Origin: Adiantum capillus-veneris
Taxonomy: Eukaryota > Streptophyta > Polypodiopsida > Polypodiales > Pteridaceae
NCBI GenBank assembly: GCA_014529385.2
Contig: CM043943.1
Coordinates: 97,430,355-97,494,354, forward strand
DNA: 64,000 bases
Reading direction: 5' to 3'
Shown here: one piece after another, positions 10,657-21,899 of the stretch
Position numbering within the stretch: position 1 is the stretch's first letter
How the letters are laid out: every line of letters starts with the position of its first letter
Made by a program: the position numbers and the translations under genes
Notes under the pieces: model-generated
Database searches by the model: none
What the model saw: the letters and a program-made list of their open reading frames with translations, nothing else
What the model was told of the DNA's origin: nothing

Positions 10657-11750
10657 ATGGTTGTTTCCATCAAGGAGAGATGGTTGTTTCCAGTTTTTAC
10701 CAGAGAAGAAGATCCAAAAGAGTGGATGGCTGATTTCGAGTTGTATATGCTATCACTGCATATGCCAAACGAGGATAGCAAAATGCAAACGTTTCCTCTA
10801 TTGATGCGGGGAAGAGCAAAGACATGGTTCTATGCTTTGGAAGGAGAGCCAAGACTTATGTGACCGGTGTCACGAGCCCATTTTATACATGATTTTCGAA
10901 AAGAGGTATCTCCTGTTGATTTGGATGCAAAGTTGAAAAATTTGAAGCAGGACGTGAACGAGGAATTTGGTGTCTTCCTCGCCTGATTTGAAGAGTGGTA
11001 GAGGGACTTTGCAATGGCCATGCAGTTGGTCAATGGTGGTGAGTACTTTAAACTGGAAAAGTTTATGGCTTGTTTGCATCCCAAAGTTCGTGACAAGGTG
11101 GATTACTAGGTCCGGGATAATTACAACGGGGTTGTTGCTATTGCACGGTCTAAGAGCCAAAAAATTAAAAAGAAGATTGAACAAGGTGCGTTGGGGTACG
11201 AGGCAATGATTCCCAATTCGACCTCAAATCCGAGAGAAGAAGTTGAAATGGAAAATGAGCCCAATCGAGGGGTAGCAATCGTTCCTCAACAATGGGTACA
11301 TACAGTTCAAGATTTGTCTGAGAAAATGCAAGAGTTGCGTTTAAGTGTTATGGATAGAGGTCAAGCAAGGACAACATGAGGCAGGGCTAGGCAATTGCCT
11401 GGCAGATGTTACCATTGCGGAGAGGAGGGGTACTATGCTCCAGATTGCCCTCACCCACCAAGGGAAAGGGACGGAATGTATCCTTTGTTTGGTAGAGGTA
11501 GGGTTCATGCACAATTTAATGGCCAAAGGGAGTAGAAAGCATTTGAAAACCAAGCACACACTACTCCATCAAGTAATGATGAAGTACAAAGGGTTAATAT
11601 TATTGGTATTGATAGGCAGGAGGTTGATATTATGGAGAGCACGAGGTGAAAGAGAGACTGAGATGGAACATGAAATTAGAGCAAAGAAGGGGAAAGAAAA
11701 GGTGAACAAAAGTAGAGAGCAGCCAGAGCCAAGCAGAAGAAGATGAAAAC
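10657..11750 (+). pseudogene. gag: Element 1 gag, multiply interrupted
   Basis: The first 68 codons read as a Gag capsid start (EEDPKEWMADFELYML, then RGRAKTWFYALEGEP) and stop at 10861. The same frame goes on with VSRAHFIHDFRKEV and similar capsid-like sequence, broken by stops near 10984, 10998 and 11107. A zinc knuckle appears at about 11409-11450 as CYHCGEEGYYAPDCP, in which the zinc-binding His is replaced by Tyr. Several stops follow. It would once have been the particle-forming Gag protein. Confidence 0.75.
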
Positions 11751-11799
11751 GAAGAATTACTCAAAAGGATTTATAGCTGGGACGCGGTAATCTGGAGTA

Positions 11800-12470
11800 T
11801 GATCCGGTAAGAGATGTTCAAAATCAAAAGGCTAACATCACTTTTGGGCAGCTGCTTGCATTAAACCCTAAATTAAGGAGGCAATGGTCAACCAACATCA
11901 GTACGAGGCTTCCTCCAGCAGGAGGAGATGTGCATGCGGTAGAGAATCTAGCCTTAAAGGTGGGGAGTCTGACCGATGTGCTTCCAGTGGTGGACGTTTT
12001 GCTTGAGAAGAAGAAGCATGTTCAAGCCTACATTGATGGTGGTGCCCAAGTTTGTGTGATCACCAAATTTGTTGTGAGGGCTATTGGCATTAAAGCTGTT
12101 GTCAGATCTAATGTGCAAATGAGGATGGCCAACCATGCCAAAGCTTGGTGTTTAGGAGTGGCACGAGATGTGAAGGTAAAGGTTATGGGAGTTGAATGCT
12201 TAATCGATTTTTTTTGTCATGAAAGCAGGAGAAAATGCTTATCCAATTATATTGGGAAGGCCATGGTTGTTGGCAATTGGGGCCAAGCAAGATTTGGGGA
12301 CAGGGGTGTTTACTTTGCCGGATCGAGAAAAGGGAGGATAGATTGTGTTGGATCTAAAGACCAAGGAGAGCTGTTCTCATCCATCAGCCGGAGGACATAA
12401 TCGAGATTTCAGCACTTGTTTTGTGTATGAAACTGAGTCTACTTATGATGAAGGGTTAACACATGTCGAA
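11800..12470 (+). pseudogene. Element 1 protease (retropepsin) region, frameshifted
   Basis: A frame open at 11930-12400 holds an aspartic-protease active-site stretch YIDGGAQVCVI (D-G-G-A where D-S/T-G-A is usual). The second family landmark, ILGRPWL, is present at about 12247-12267 but in another frame (following ENAYPI), so a frameshift lies between them. The domain sits between Gag and RT as in normal Ty3/gypsy elements, in contrast to element 2. Confidence 0.65.
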
Positions 12471-12584
12471 GAGGAGGAGAGCGACGAAGATTTATTGAAG
12501 CTGGATACAGATTTACTCGGAGTCACTGTAGTCTACCATTGCAAGGAAAGGTACGCAAGTTTCTGTTTGTAGTCTGAAGGCTAA

Positions 12585-13510
12585 AGAGGTGGAAGTTATG
12601 CTAGGTATAGATTTAACCAAGCAGGAGAAGGAAGGCTATATGGACCTATGTGCATCCTATCCCAGCCTATTTGCGATAGAGTATAAAGATCTGAGAGGAG
12701 CTAAAGGAGTGGAGCACCAGATCCTACTTAAAGAAGGATACAGGTCAAAATCACAGAAGCTCAGGAGGTTGGGAGATATTTAGAAGGAGGCTCTATGGCA
12801 AGATATCAACAAGTTACTCGAGGCAGGTATTATATATCCAGTGAAAGAGTGTGAGTGGGTTTCTCCTATTGTCATTACCCCAAAGAAAAATGGAAAATGG
12901 CGAGTATTTCTAGACTATAAGCCTTTGAATGCTACGACCAAGCGGAATCATTACCCTCTGCCATTTCAGGATGAGATTTTAAACCAAGTTTCTAGACACG
13001 AACGCTACTCTATTATGGATGGTTTTTCAAGGTATTTTCATATTGGTATTGCTTTGGAGGACCAGCTAAAGACTACCTTCATTTCTCCATGGGGGTGCTT
13101 TGCCTACCGCAGGATGCCTTTTGGATTGGTGAGTGCGTATGCTACATTTCAAGATTGGATGAACAAGGTGTTTGGGCCATACTTGGGTAAGTTAATCAGA
13201 TTTTTTATGGATGATATTGGTTGCTATAGTTCCAAGGCAAACATTTGTCCAAGTTGAGGATATGTTTTCAAAGGCTAGATGAAGAAGGAGGTCAATTGAA
13301 TCCAAAGAAGTGCAAGCTGGCACAACCAAGGGCTCAACTGTTGGGTCACGTGGTATCACAAATGTAATAGAAGCAGATCCAGAGAAGGTAAAGGCATTAG
13401 TTCTTATGGAGACTCCAACCAATGCAATGGGGTTGGCATCATTCGTGCATAAGTTAAACTATTTATCCCGCTTCTTTTGGATGTTGTCTCAATTTGTGTA
13501 CCCTCTTTAG
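12585..13510 (+). pseudogene. Element 1 reverse transcriptase, interrupted
   Basis: RT landmarks are clear: WVSPIVITPKKNGKWRV, YPLPFQDEIL, SIMDGFSRYFHI, RRMPFGLVSA and the catalytic box FMDD at about 13204-13215. A TAG at 12781 interrupts the start, a stop at about 13255 ends the frame shortly after the catalytic box, and further downstream pieces (LNPKKCKL, then GHVVS) continue with more stops. The usual box has Y-x-D-D; here it is F-M-D-D. Confidence 0.85.
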
Positions 13511-13525
13511 AAAAGGGCTCAACAG

Positions 13526-14432
13526 ATGCATGGATTTCAATGGGATGAGGAAGCTCAAGAGGCATTTGACAAAGTGAAAGGTATTCTATGTCAGCTACCT
13601 ACAGTGTGCCCTCCTAACCATAAGGATGATTTCTATATTGCTATGATGGTGGGTACGGTGTCTATTGGAGCAGTATTGCTACAAAAAGTGGGGAGAAGTT
13701 ATAATCCTATTTGCTTCAAAAGTAGGGTCATTAGTCCAAGGGAAGCTACTTATACGGAAGCAGAACAGTGGGTGATGGCTTTGGTCTTTGCCTGCAGAAA
13801 GTTCAAAGTGTATTTGATTGCTCGAAAGTTTTATGTGTTGACTGCTAGCAATCTTTTACTTGAAGTGGTGCTACACTTGAAGCCAGGGAAGCGAATCAGG
13901 AAGTGGGTGATAGAGATTCAAGAGTTTGAGTTTGAGTTCAAAGTGGATCACACGAGCCGGTCTCATTTGGCGGATATCCTAGTCAACAAGAAGGTCGAAT
14001 TACCATTTTATCCAAGAGTAGTGCGAGAGGAGGATAAGGAGGAACCTAACTTGGAAGGGGCCTTCACTATGTGGTTTGATGGCGCTTACAGACGAGTAAC
14101 ACAAAAAGCAGGTGGAGGTGTAGTCATTCAAGATCCACACGGCACAATCATTTTTTCTAAATCTTACGACTTGGAAGCAGTGCATACCAACAATGAGGCG
14201 GAGTATCTTACTCTACATCAGGGACTCAAGCAATGTATTGAGTTTGGCATATCAAGGTTAATAGTAAAAGGTGATGCTCTACTGGTTATCAAACAACTTT
14301 TGGGCCAATGGCAGGTAAAGAGGGATTCTCTCAAGAATTGGTTTTTCTCTATAAAGAAGCTGTTGAAATTTTTTGAAGTGGTGCAGTTCAAACATGTAGG
14401 AAGGGAACAAAACCAGGAAGCAGATTGGTTGG
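13526..14432 (+). pseudogene. Element 1 RNase H plus second (plant Tat-type) RNase H, cut by element 2
   Basis: This 310-codon frame has two RNase H domains in series. The first (about 13560-13990) contains FDKVKGILC, IGAVLLQK and EATYTEAEQWVMAL, but the first catalytic Asp region reads AMMVGTVS, so that Asp seems lost. The second (about 14068-14432) begins MWFDGAYRRV and keeps NNEAEY and VKGDALLV, the acidic positions expected of the archaeal-like RNase H of Tat elements. It ends at EADWL, where element 2 is inserted at 14433. An integrase would be expected next but is absent from the window. Confidence 0.8.
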
Positions 14433-14739
14433 TGTTGAGCCAGCAGAGGAAGTGTTGAGCCAGCAGAGGATCACACCCACATTTTTGCTCACACCCATCA
14501 TTTTGTAACCATTGATTGTAATAAATGTCTTTCCGACATTAATTTTGATTTGAGCCATTCATTAAGTAACGGGACTCAATTGAGTTTCCAGCTTGTAATC
14601 CTGAAGTAATTTCACCTGTTGATGTAAATAATTAGAGATGTTCTCACCTCCAAGGCTGAGGTATATAAGCCAAAGTTTTGTAACCTAAAAGGAGATTCAA
14701 TTATTAATCAAAGTGAGTTTTTGAGCGCCGTGACTGTGT

Positions 14740-14816
<77 letters not shown>

Positions 14817-15440
14817 TTATCTTCTTGCTACGCGAGCTACGGGGCCGCCATTGGAGAAGCGACACCGCCATTGTGTTAGCAACGGTGAGAGCTACGCACA
14901 GATACCAAGAGTGCGCGCTATCGGCTTCTACGTGTGGTAAGTTCCTACGAGCTTCGGTGTGAGTTTTCTTCCAACTCGTGTGTCGGAATAGAGCGTGCAG
15001 CATATCTATAGAACCACAACGAGTAGAGCTACACATTAGTACCATCGGGGTCAAGTTTCGGTCACCTGTATTTTTCGGCCTGTCTTCATATGCGTTTGCC
15101 GCACGGAGTGGTTATAGGTTGATTTTGCAGTTCAAGTCTTTAGGGTGTTGTTCTTACATAGTGTATAGACTTCCCCTTGAGTTTGAGATCGATTCAATGA
15201 TTCTAGATCCTGTTTCGTATAGCATTCGTTCGTAGTACGGATTTCAGTCACTTGCGTATTTTAGAACTTAGATTTGATTTCCTTAGTAGTGATTGTCATT
15301 AGAAGGTCGAGTAGGTGATTTGACACCCACCTAGTTGTTTCCATGCGCCTGCGGGTCAAGCTCCGTCCTCGTCTGACAAATTCTGTTGTTGGTTGAGTTC
15401 TCGCTATTTAGCTTCCACTAGCGACGTAACCGCCTTAACA
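14433..15440 (+). repeat. Element 2, first LTR (1008 bp)
   Basis: Starts TGTTGAGCCAGC and ends CCTTAACA just before the primer site. The first 20 bp are tandemly duplicated (TGTTGAG repeats at 14453). TATATAA at 14662 is the likely TATA box. A (GA)n tract at about 14741-14813 lies some 50 bp after the expected start of transcription. Pairs with 28684-29685. Confidence 0.9.
14739..14814 (+). repeat. (GA)n microsatellite inside the first LTR
   Basis: About 37 GA units. The same tract in the second LTR (28992-29047) has only about 28 units, so it has changed in length since insertion. Confidence 0.95.
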
Positions 15441-15442
15441 TT

Positions 15443-15460
15443 TGGCGCCGTTGCCGGGGA
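15443..15460 (+). other. Primer-binding site of element 2
   Basis: TGGCGCCGTTGCCGGGGA, two bases after the LTR end AACA. A second identical site follows the second LTR at 29688-29705. Confidence 0.88.
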
Positions 15461-16904
15461 CGAGAGCCCTAAGTAGGTGACCTTAGACTAATCCTACGAG
15501 GTGAGTCGTATAAACTACTTTGTATACTTTAGTTAGAAAAGATCTAGGAGTGGTGGACTCCGAAGGTCTCGAGAGATACTAGGAAGTGGGGTATTCCTGG
15601 GTCTTCCGTGCTGACATTATTTTTAGTTTAGCTTAGATTATATTGTTTTTTATGGTGTTTAAGTGGTTGTTGACATAAAAAGCATTTGCTACTCCTTGTG
15701 TGGTAGTAAATCTCTTTATATTTTCAATTGCAAAAAATCCATTTTATGATTAGAAGTAGCTTAGGTAGGGCCTGATTTGATCCTGATCTAGAGCTATCAA
15801 TTGGTGTTCTATTTGCTTGATGTGTTTGATTGCATGTTAGATCACTGAAAAAGTCGCTTTGGTATTGAAATATGCAATAAATAAAGTTCAGAAAAATTTT
15901 CTGTGTAACTGATTGTTGCTGAGCACTTAAAAGAGCTATTGGAAGAGTTCTGTGCTGAAAAACTGGAAATCTGCAACTTTAGACATCATACGCGTATGAT
16001 GTCTTGGGACCTAAACAGAGACTAAAATTGAAAATTTGACATTGCCAAAGTGTTTAGAAGGGGGGTTTTACCCTAAGATCAACTTAAAACAAGAGCATTA
16101 ACACTCAAAGAAACCCAAAAAGACAAGTCGGAGTCCAAGAAACGCAAAGAATAGGAAATTTTGGATTCAAATCTTGTTTTTACATTCAAACCTGACAAAA
16201 ACACTTGAAACTCAATTATAAACATTGGAGAAGGCTTAAAACCAAAAATAGTCAAAATCTGGGACAAAAGACATCATACGCGTATAATGTCTTTTGGCAC
16301 ATCCACTGCTTATTTTTGATGTCTGACCTGACAAGATTGTTACAGGCACTGTAGGAAGCATAAATATCAAGTTTGGACCCAAATTGATGAAAAAGACATC
16401 ATACGCGTATGATGTCTTTGACCTAATTTTGGACATATTTTGATACTTTGCTAACACAGATCCATTGTAATAGCTGTCTAGAGGTTATATTTCAAGTTTC
16501 ATCCCATTTGGATCACAATTGACCCAAAAAACAAGTCAAAAGCGGAAAATTGCCAAGAAAAGCCTAAATTAGCCATAACTTGCTCAAACCGAGTTCAAAC
16601 TGAAAATTGTGAGTGAACAGAGCATAAAGGGGCCACTGAGAGTGAGCATAACCAAAATAGTCAAAATCTGTGAAAAAAGACATCATACGCGTATAATGTC
16701 TTTTTCAGCATAACTGCGACAAAATTCTCACTTGATGAAACAGAAGTTGTCCAGCTGACAAGATTAAACAATTGACCAAGTATCAATCAGTTTGGATCAA
16801 TTCTGACCACAAAAACTTGAGGAAAACAAATTGCCGACACAGAAAAGTTAAAGTCCTTCAGGGGAATTGATGAATTTGAGATCGGGCAGGAATCTGCAGA
16901 ATAA
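15461..16904 (+). other. Element 2 untranslated leader
   Basis: Non-coding stretch between the primer site and the pol frame. It carries four palindromes (15981, 16269, 16394, 16678) and blocks shared with the element X leader. No gag ORF is present here, unlike normal Ty3/gypsy elements. The small minus-strand ORFs across it look spurious; the same ones recur in the leader copy at 30.3-30.7 kb. Confidence 0.75.
15981..16701. repeat. Four 24-bp palindromes, type B, in the element 2 leader
   Basis: Copies start at 15981, 16269, 16394 and 16678. The half-site is AGACATCATACG followed directly by its reverse complement. The copies at 15981 and 16394 are perfect; those at 16269 and 16678 share the same single mismatch (TATAATG in the right arm). 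Type B differs from type A of element X by one base change matched on both arms. Spacings are 288, 125 and 284 bp. Confidence 0.93.
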
Positions 16905-18794
16905 TCAACCAAAACAAGGGGAACCAGCAAGCGTCATATCAACCGAGGGAAGTGTAAACCAAAGTTGGGTGCAGGGTTATTAGAGAAAGTTGTAGTGACT
17001 TCTTGCGGCATTGAATACGAACATACTTTTGCTATTGTCGATTTTGCCAAGGAGAATAACTATGATATCATATTGGGAAGACCATTCATGAGACAGTTGA
17101 AAATGGTCCAAGATTGGGGCTACGATCACATATACTTGAGAAATATGGAAACCACTACACGTGTGAACCTGAAAGACCATAGCTACAAAGATGTGAACCG
17201 AACACCGGTAGAGGAGTTTGATTCAGCTACTTTGGCGGGATCCGAATTTCCAGCTTGGTTAGGTAAACCCAAGGAGTTATGGATGTGTGGAGCTTCGAAA
17301 TGTGGAAGTCTGAAACGAGAAGAATGTGTTTTAGAAAGGGCTATCGAAGACGAAACTTATGTAGGAGAACCCTTTCCAGAGGACACGTTTGAACCATTAG
17401 AATGGACACACATTCTAGCAACCCTAGATGTTTGTGCAATTCCGGATGGTCCCACAACGAAATTTTGCGACAAGGACGGGTACGACGTGGTTCCGTATTT
17501 CATGTTGAGAACTGTACTCAAAAAAGAAACTGAAAAGAACGATACACTGGAAAAGGAAGATGAAGAAGAGGTGTTTCGCGACATTCCCAATCATCCAGAG
17601 TGGGGAAATGAAGCAGACAACGAGTCAACAGACAATTCAAGCGGAAACGAAGAAACTATAATGGATGTCCGATTTTATGATTTTCCGAACCAAACTAAAC
17701 AACGCCAAAAACGCTATAGAGCAAAGAGAAAAACGAAGGGGGTTAGAACCAATCCGATGCCTAGAATAAGAGGAAAAAATCAATTCCTAATGCTAGTAAA
17801 GGCTGAAGATTGTGTTAAGGATAAGATTTCTGGAAGAATGAGAGGCAGTGATCAAAAGAGTTTACGAAAAAATAAAAGAGGCTCAAGAAATCGGGTTCAA
17901 AGGAATGGAACGAAAACTGAAACTGAAAAATCAGAAAAGAACAAGCGCAACAGAGAACACACGGAGTCCAAGCTAGAACGTAGAAACAAATACAGAGAGC
18001 TCCAGAAAACTCTGAAAGAAGTTTGGACGATAGAAATTGAGAGTGGAGAGGACGAAAACGTCAAAATCAAGGAAAACATGGATGTTCCCTCTCACTATAG
18101 GAAATTCACAATAGAGGATAGGAAGGTGATATTAACCCCACCTATTCGAGAGAGGAAGGAGAACGAATCTTATGACGGACCGGAGGATGCAAAAAAAGTT
18201 GATTTAGCAGCTCCAGGTGAGCCACCTAGACCGGTCTACATAGCCACAGATTTGTCTCCAGGCGAGGAAGAGAGACTTTTGAGTCTTCTCAGAGAGTATA
18301 GGGATGTGTTTGCATGGTCTTATAAGGACTTAAAGGGAGTTGACCCATCGATATGCCAACACTCCATCCCACTGAAACAAGACGCAAAGCTTAGCAGACA
18401 GAGATCATACACATATAATGATACTTTTGCTAAGCGAATCAAGGAAGAGATAGATAAGCTAATGGAAGCTGAATTCATATACGAGATTGAACACACCGAT
18501 TGGGTATCTCCGATTGTGGTAGTACCTAAGAAGAACGGAAAACTCCGAGTGTGTGTCAACTTAAAGAAAGTGAATGCTGCAACAATCAGGGACAATTATC
18601 CCCTGCCGATAACTGATCATGTTCTAGAGCGTGTATCAGGGAAAAAAACATACTCATTTCTTGATGGTTTTTCAAGATATAACCAGCTAGCCATAGCACT
18701 AGAAGATCAACATAAAACAGCTTTTGCAACGGAGTGGGGAATTTATGCTTATCGAGTTATGCCTTTTGGTCTAACCAATGCTCCCGCAACCTTC

Positions 18795-18797
18795 TAG
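18795..18797 (+). other. Premature TAG inside element 2 RT
   Basis: The frame reads PATF, stop, RLMTHAF, where relatives usually carry Gln. A single change from CAG would explain it. The frame on both sides is the same, so this is a nonsense mutation or a readthrough site rather than a frameshift. Confidence 0.85.
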
Positions 18798-19899
18798 AGG
18801 CTGATGACGCATGCTTTCAAAGCATACTTAAGGCTGTTTCTAGAAATCTACATGGATGACTTATGTGTACATTCTCTACTGAGAGATGAGCATCTAGAAC
18901 ACCTAAGAAAAGTATTTGAGAAATGTAGGACATATCGCATTTGTCTCAATCCTGAGAAATGTGTGTTTATGGTCCGACATGGCAGAATTCTGGGACATAT
19001 TGTCTCACAAAACGGAATATCCACGGATTTAGAGAAGATAAAAGTTATAGTGGATATGCCTAGACCAACCAATGCGAAACAAGTACAGAGCTTTATGGGA
19101 CATTGTGGATATTATAGACGATTCATTTACATGTACGCTATAATAGACCAACTACTTTACAGGCTAATAGTGAACTTTGAATGGACAGAGGAGTGTGAGG
19201 AATCGTTCAAGAAATTGAAAGAGGCACTCATTACTGCTCCAGTCTTGAAATCACCAGATTGGGAGAAGATATTCCATGTGCATATAGATGCTTCGGCATA
19301 TGCAATAGGATGTATTCTGGCACAGCCAGAAGAAGGAAACATGGATTTTCCTATCTGTTACGCCAGTCGACAGCTCAACAATGCAGAGAAGAATTACACC
19401 ACAACAGAGCGAGAAGGATTAGGAATGATCTATGCTGTGAAGAAATTTCGGCATTATCTTCTAGCCAAAAAGTTTGTGTTTTTTACGGATCACCAAGCCT
19501 TGCTCTACCTAGTGAATAAACCATGCAATACCGGGAGAATAGTGAGATGGTTCATTATCTTACTGGAATTCGACTTCACGGTAGTAGTAAAGAAAGGAAA
19601 AACACATCTTAGAGCTGATCATCTTTCGCGATTGACGAATGGAGAAGACCCTATAGGAGTAGATGACGACATGCCAGACGCGTACTTGTTCAACATAGAA
19701 ATGATACCGAGGTGGTCTCAAAATGTCGTTAACCTATTAACCTATGGAGGAGAGTTCGATAGAAGAGAATACAACCTGAAACATATTGCTATTCAGCAAT
19801 CCAAGAATCTTCAATTGGTTGCAGGAAGGTTGTATCAATTGGGAAATGATCATGTTTTACGACTATGCATCAATCCTGAGGTATATAGTATATATCTGC

Positions 19900-20415
19900 G
19901 CGAAGCACATGTTCAAAAATGTGCATTTCATTGTTCAAGAAGGAACACATATAGGAATTTGTTACAATTGGGAGTCTATTGGCCAGGAATGAAAGAAAGC
20001 GTACATGAATATGTCACTGTATGTATTGTATGTTCATCAAAACCGCCAGCCGAGTATTCGACATTATATCAGATAATGATCGCTCCAGAATGGAGTCAGT
20101 ATATTGTTGAATATCTCACAAATAGAACTTTCCCAGAAGGAACGTCAAAAGCTCGTCAGAAATCTGTAGAGACAGAAGCTAGAGATTACGCTTTAATAGG
20201 AGATCAACTCTATAAGAGAGGTAAAGACAACCAGCTTAGGATTTGCGCATCAGAGTCTGAGTATGTGATAATCCTGGAGCAAGCTCATGGAGGAGTAGGT
20301 GGAGGCCATTTCACAGGTGATAAGACAGCAAAACTTGTCTTAGCCGCAGGAATATGGTGGCCAACATTACATATGGACGTTGAGGAATACGTTAAACGGT
20401 GTGATGACTGTCAGC
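19900..20415 (+). other. Two tandem HHCC zinc-binding modules before the integrase core
   Basis: Module one has AHVQKCAFHC, then VYWPGM and CIVC. Module two has AHGGVGGGHFTG, then IWWPTL and CDDC. Both have His-x6-His and Cys-x2-Cys with a central x-W-P motif. Each is preceded by a similar LYQLG/LYKRG-x-LRLC/LRIC strand, so the duplicated unit is about 120 codons. Normal Ty3/gypsy integrases have one such module. Confidence 0.7.
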
Positions 20416-21479
20416 GGACCAAAGTACCACTTAAAAGAGATGATATGCCGCTTAGACCAATGATGGGGGCAAGAGCTTTTGCAAAATGGGGGATTGATTA
20501 TGTCGGACCCATTTCACCTCCTGCATATAAGACTCATGCACAATACATCATTGTGGCTACAGACTATCTAACAAAGTGGGTCGAAGCAAAGGCAACTCAA
20601 AAAGCAGATGCCAGGACCACGACACAATTTCTATATGAATACGTCTTTGTACGATATGGATTGCCAATAGAAATTGTGAGTGATCGAGGCACACATTTCA
20701 TAAATGAAGTGATAGAGATCCTTCTTGATGAATTCATGGTAATCCATAGGAAATCAGCCCCGTATCATCCACAAGCAAACGGACAAGCTGAAGCAACAAA
20801 CAAAACCATATGCACGGTCCTTACGAAGATTGTATCTGAGTCGAGAACTGACTGGGACCAGAAGTTGCATTCAACATTATGGGCATATAGGGTAGCATAT
20901 AAAACATCAATAGGAACGACCCCATATAACATGGTTTTTGGGCTAAATGCTATCTTGCCAATAGAATTCTTGATTTCAACCTTAAGGGTGGCTAAGGATC
21001 TAGAGTGGACAGGGCACGAGCTCTCTGATAGAATAGATGACCTGGAAAAGCTAGATGAGCTTCGCCTAAAAGCAGTAGCTTCTATCTACGCTCAAAAAAG
21101 GCGACAAAAGGAATTTTTTGATAAGCATGTGCGGACTAAAGAGTTTAAAGTTGGGGACTATGTCCTAGTTTACACTCTGAAACAGCATGCTAAGAAGCTT
21201 AAAAAGCGAGGGATGGGACCTCTGGTGATTAAAGATCTATCACCAAGTAGAGCCGTCAAGCTTGCTACATTAGACGGAGAAGAAATGCCCAATTGGATTA
21301 GTGGATGCAGAGTGAAAAAGTATCTGTTGCCGCTAACACAAGACATGCTTCTCAGAATACATCAAGAAAAGCTGCGTGTCCAGAAAAAGAAAAAGATTGA
21401 GGAGGAAGCGCAAGCCGAGGCGAAGGAAAGAATGGAGAAAAGAAGACTACCGCGTCAGAAACAGCGCAATGAAGGAGCA

Positions 21480-21880
21480 ATACGAATAAACGCAGTCAGT
21501 ATAACAGAAATGGATAATGACAAAGAAGAACCCATCATTGAATGCAAAGTAGGAACCAACCAAATCAAAGCCATAGCACTATTGGATTCAGGAGCTCAAG
21601 CTAACCTACTTTCACTCAGTTTGTATAGACAATTGACAAATGACACTAAACTACAAACTGCCAAGCAAGAGTTAAAGAGTTACTCTGAGAATTCAATCAA
21701 AACTGTCGGATGCACAGTTTTACATATACAGATTAACCAATATGTGTATCCTCATATGTTTTACGTGGTTGAAGACCAAGCTACACAACATCCATTATTG
21801 CTAGGACAACCATGGCAGAAGCAATATAATGCAATGATTGACTGGAGTTCTAATTCAGTGCTTATCAAATACGAAGGTGA
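21480..21880 (+). other. Complete retropepsin-like domain downstream of integrase
   Basis: In frame with the integrase, the sequence reads ECKVGTNQIKAIALLDSGAQANLLS (shown here only as landmarks: LLDSGAQANLLS at about 21580-21615), then VLHIQINQYVYPHMFYV, then HPLLLGQPWQKQYNAMIDW at about 21788-21845. These are the DSGA active site, the flap-side strands and the ILG-type motif of an aspartic protease, in the correct order and spacing. In known LTR elements the protease precedes RT or integrase. Confidence 0.8.
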
Positions 21881-21899
21881 AAGTCAATCAGTTAAGTTC

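Noticed and set aside
14704-15235. ORFs across the LTR of element 2 (and the same at 28955-29468)
   Set aside because: They translate the (GA)n tract and LTR sequence, and recur only because the LTR recurs.
15443-15460. tRNA gene
   Set aside because: Only the 18 bases complementary to a tRNA 3' end are present; it is a primer site. The same holds for 7087-7105, 29688-29705 and 54684-54703.
15981-16004. Terminal inverted repeats of a DNA transposon
   Set aside because: Each unit is a complete palindrome, repeated many times at set spacing without target duplications or a transposase.
16079-16457. Minus-strand ORFs in the element 2 leader (also 30324-30702)
   Set aside because: Short, hydrophobic, opposite to the element, and duplicated only with the leader.
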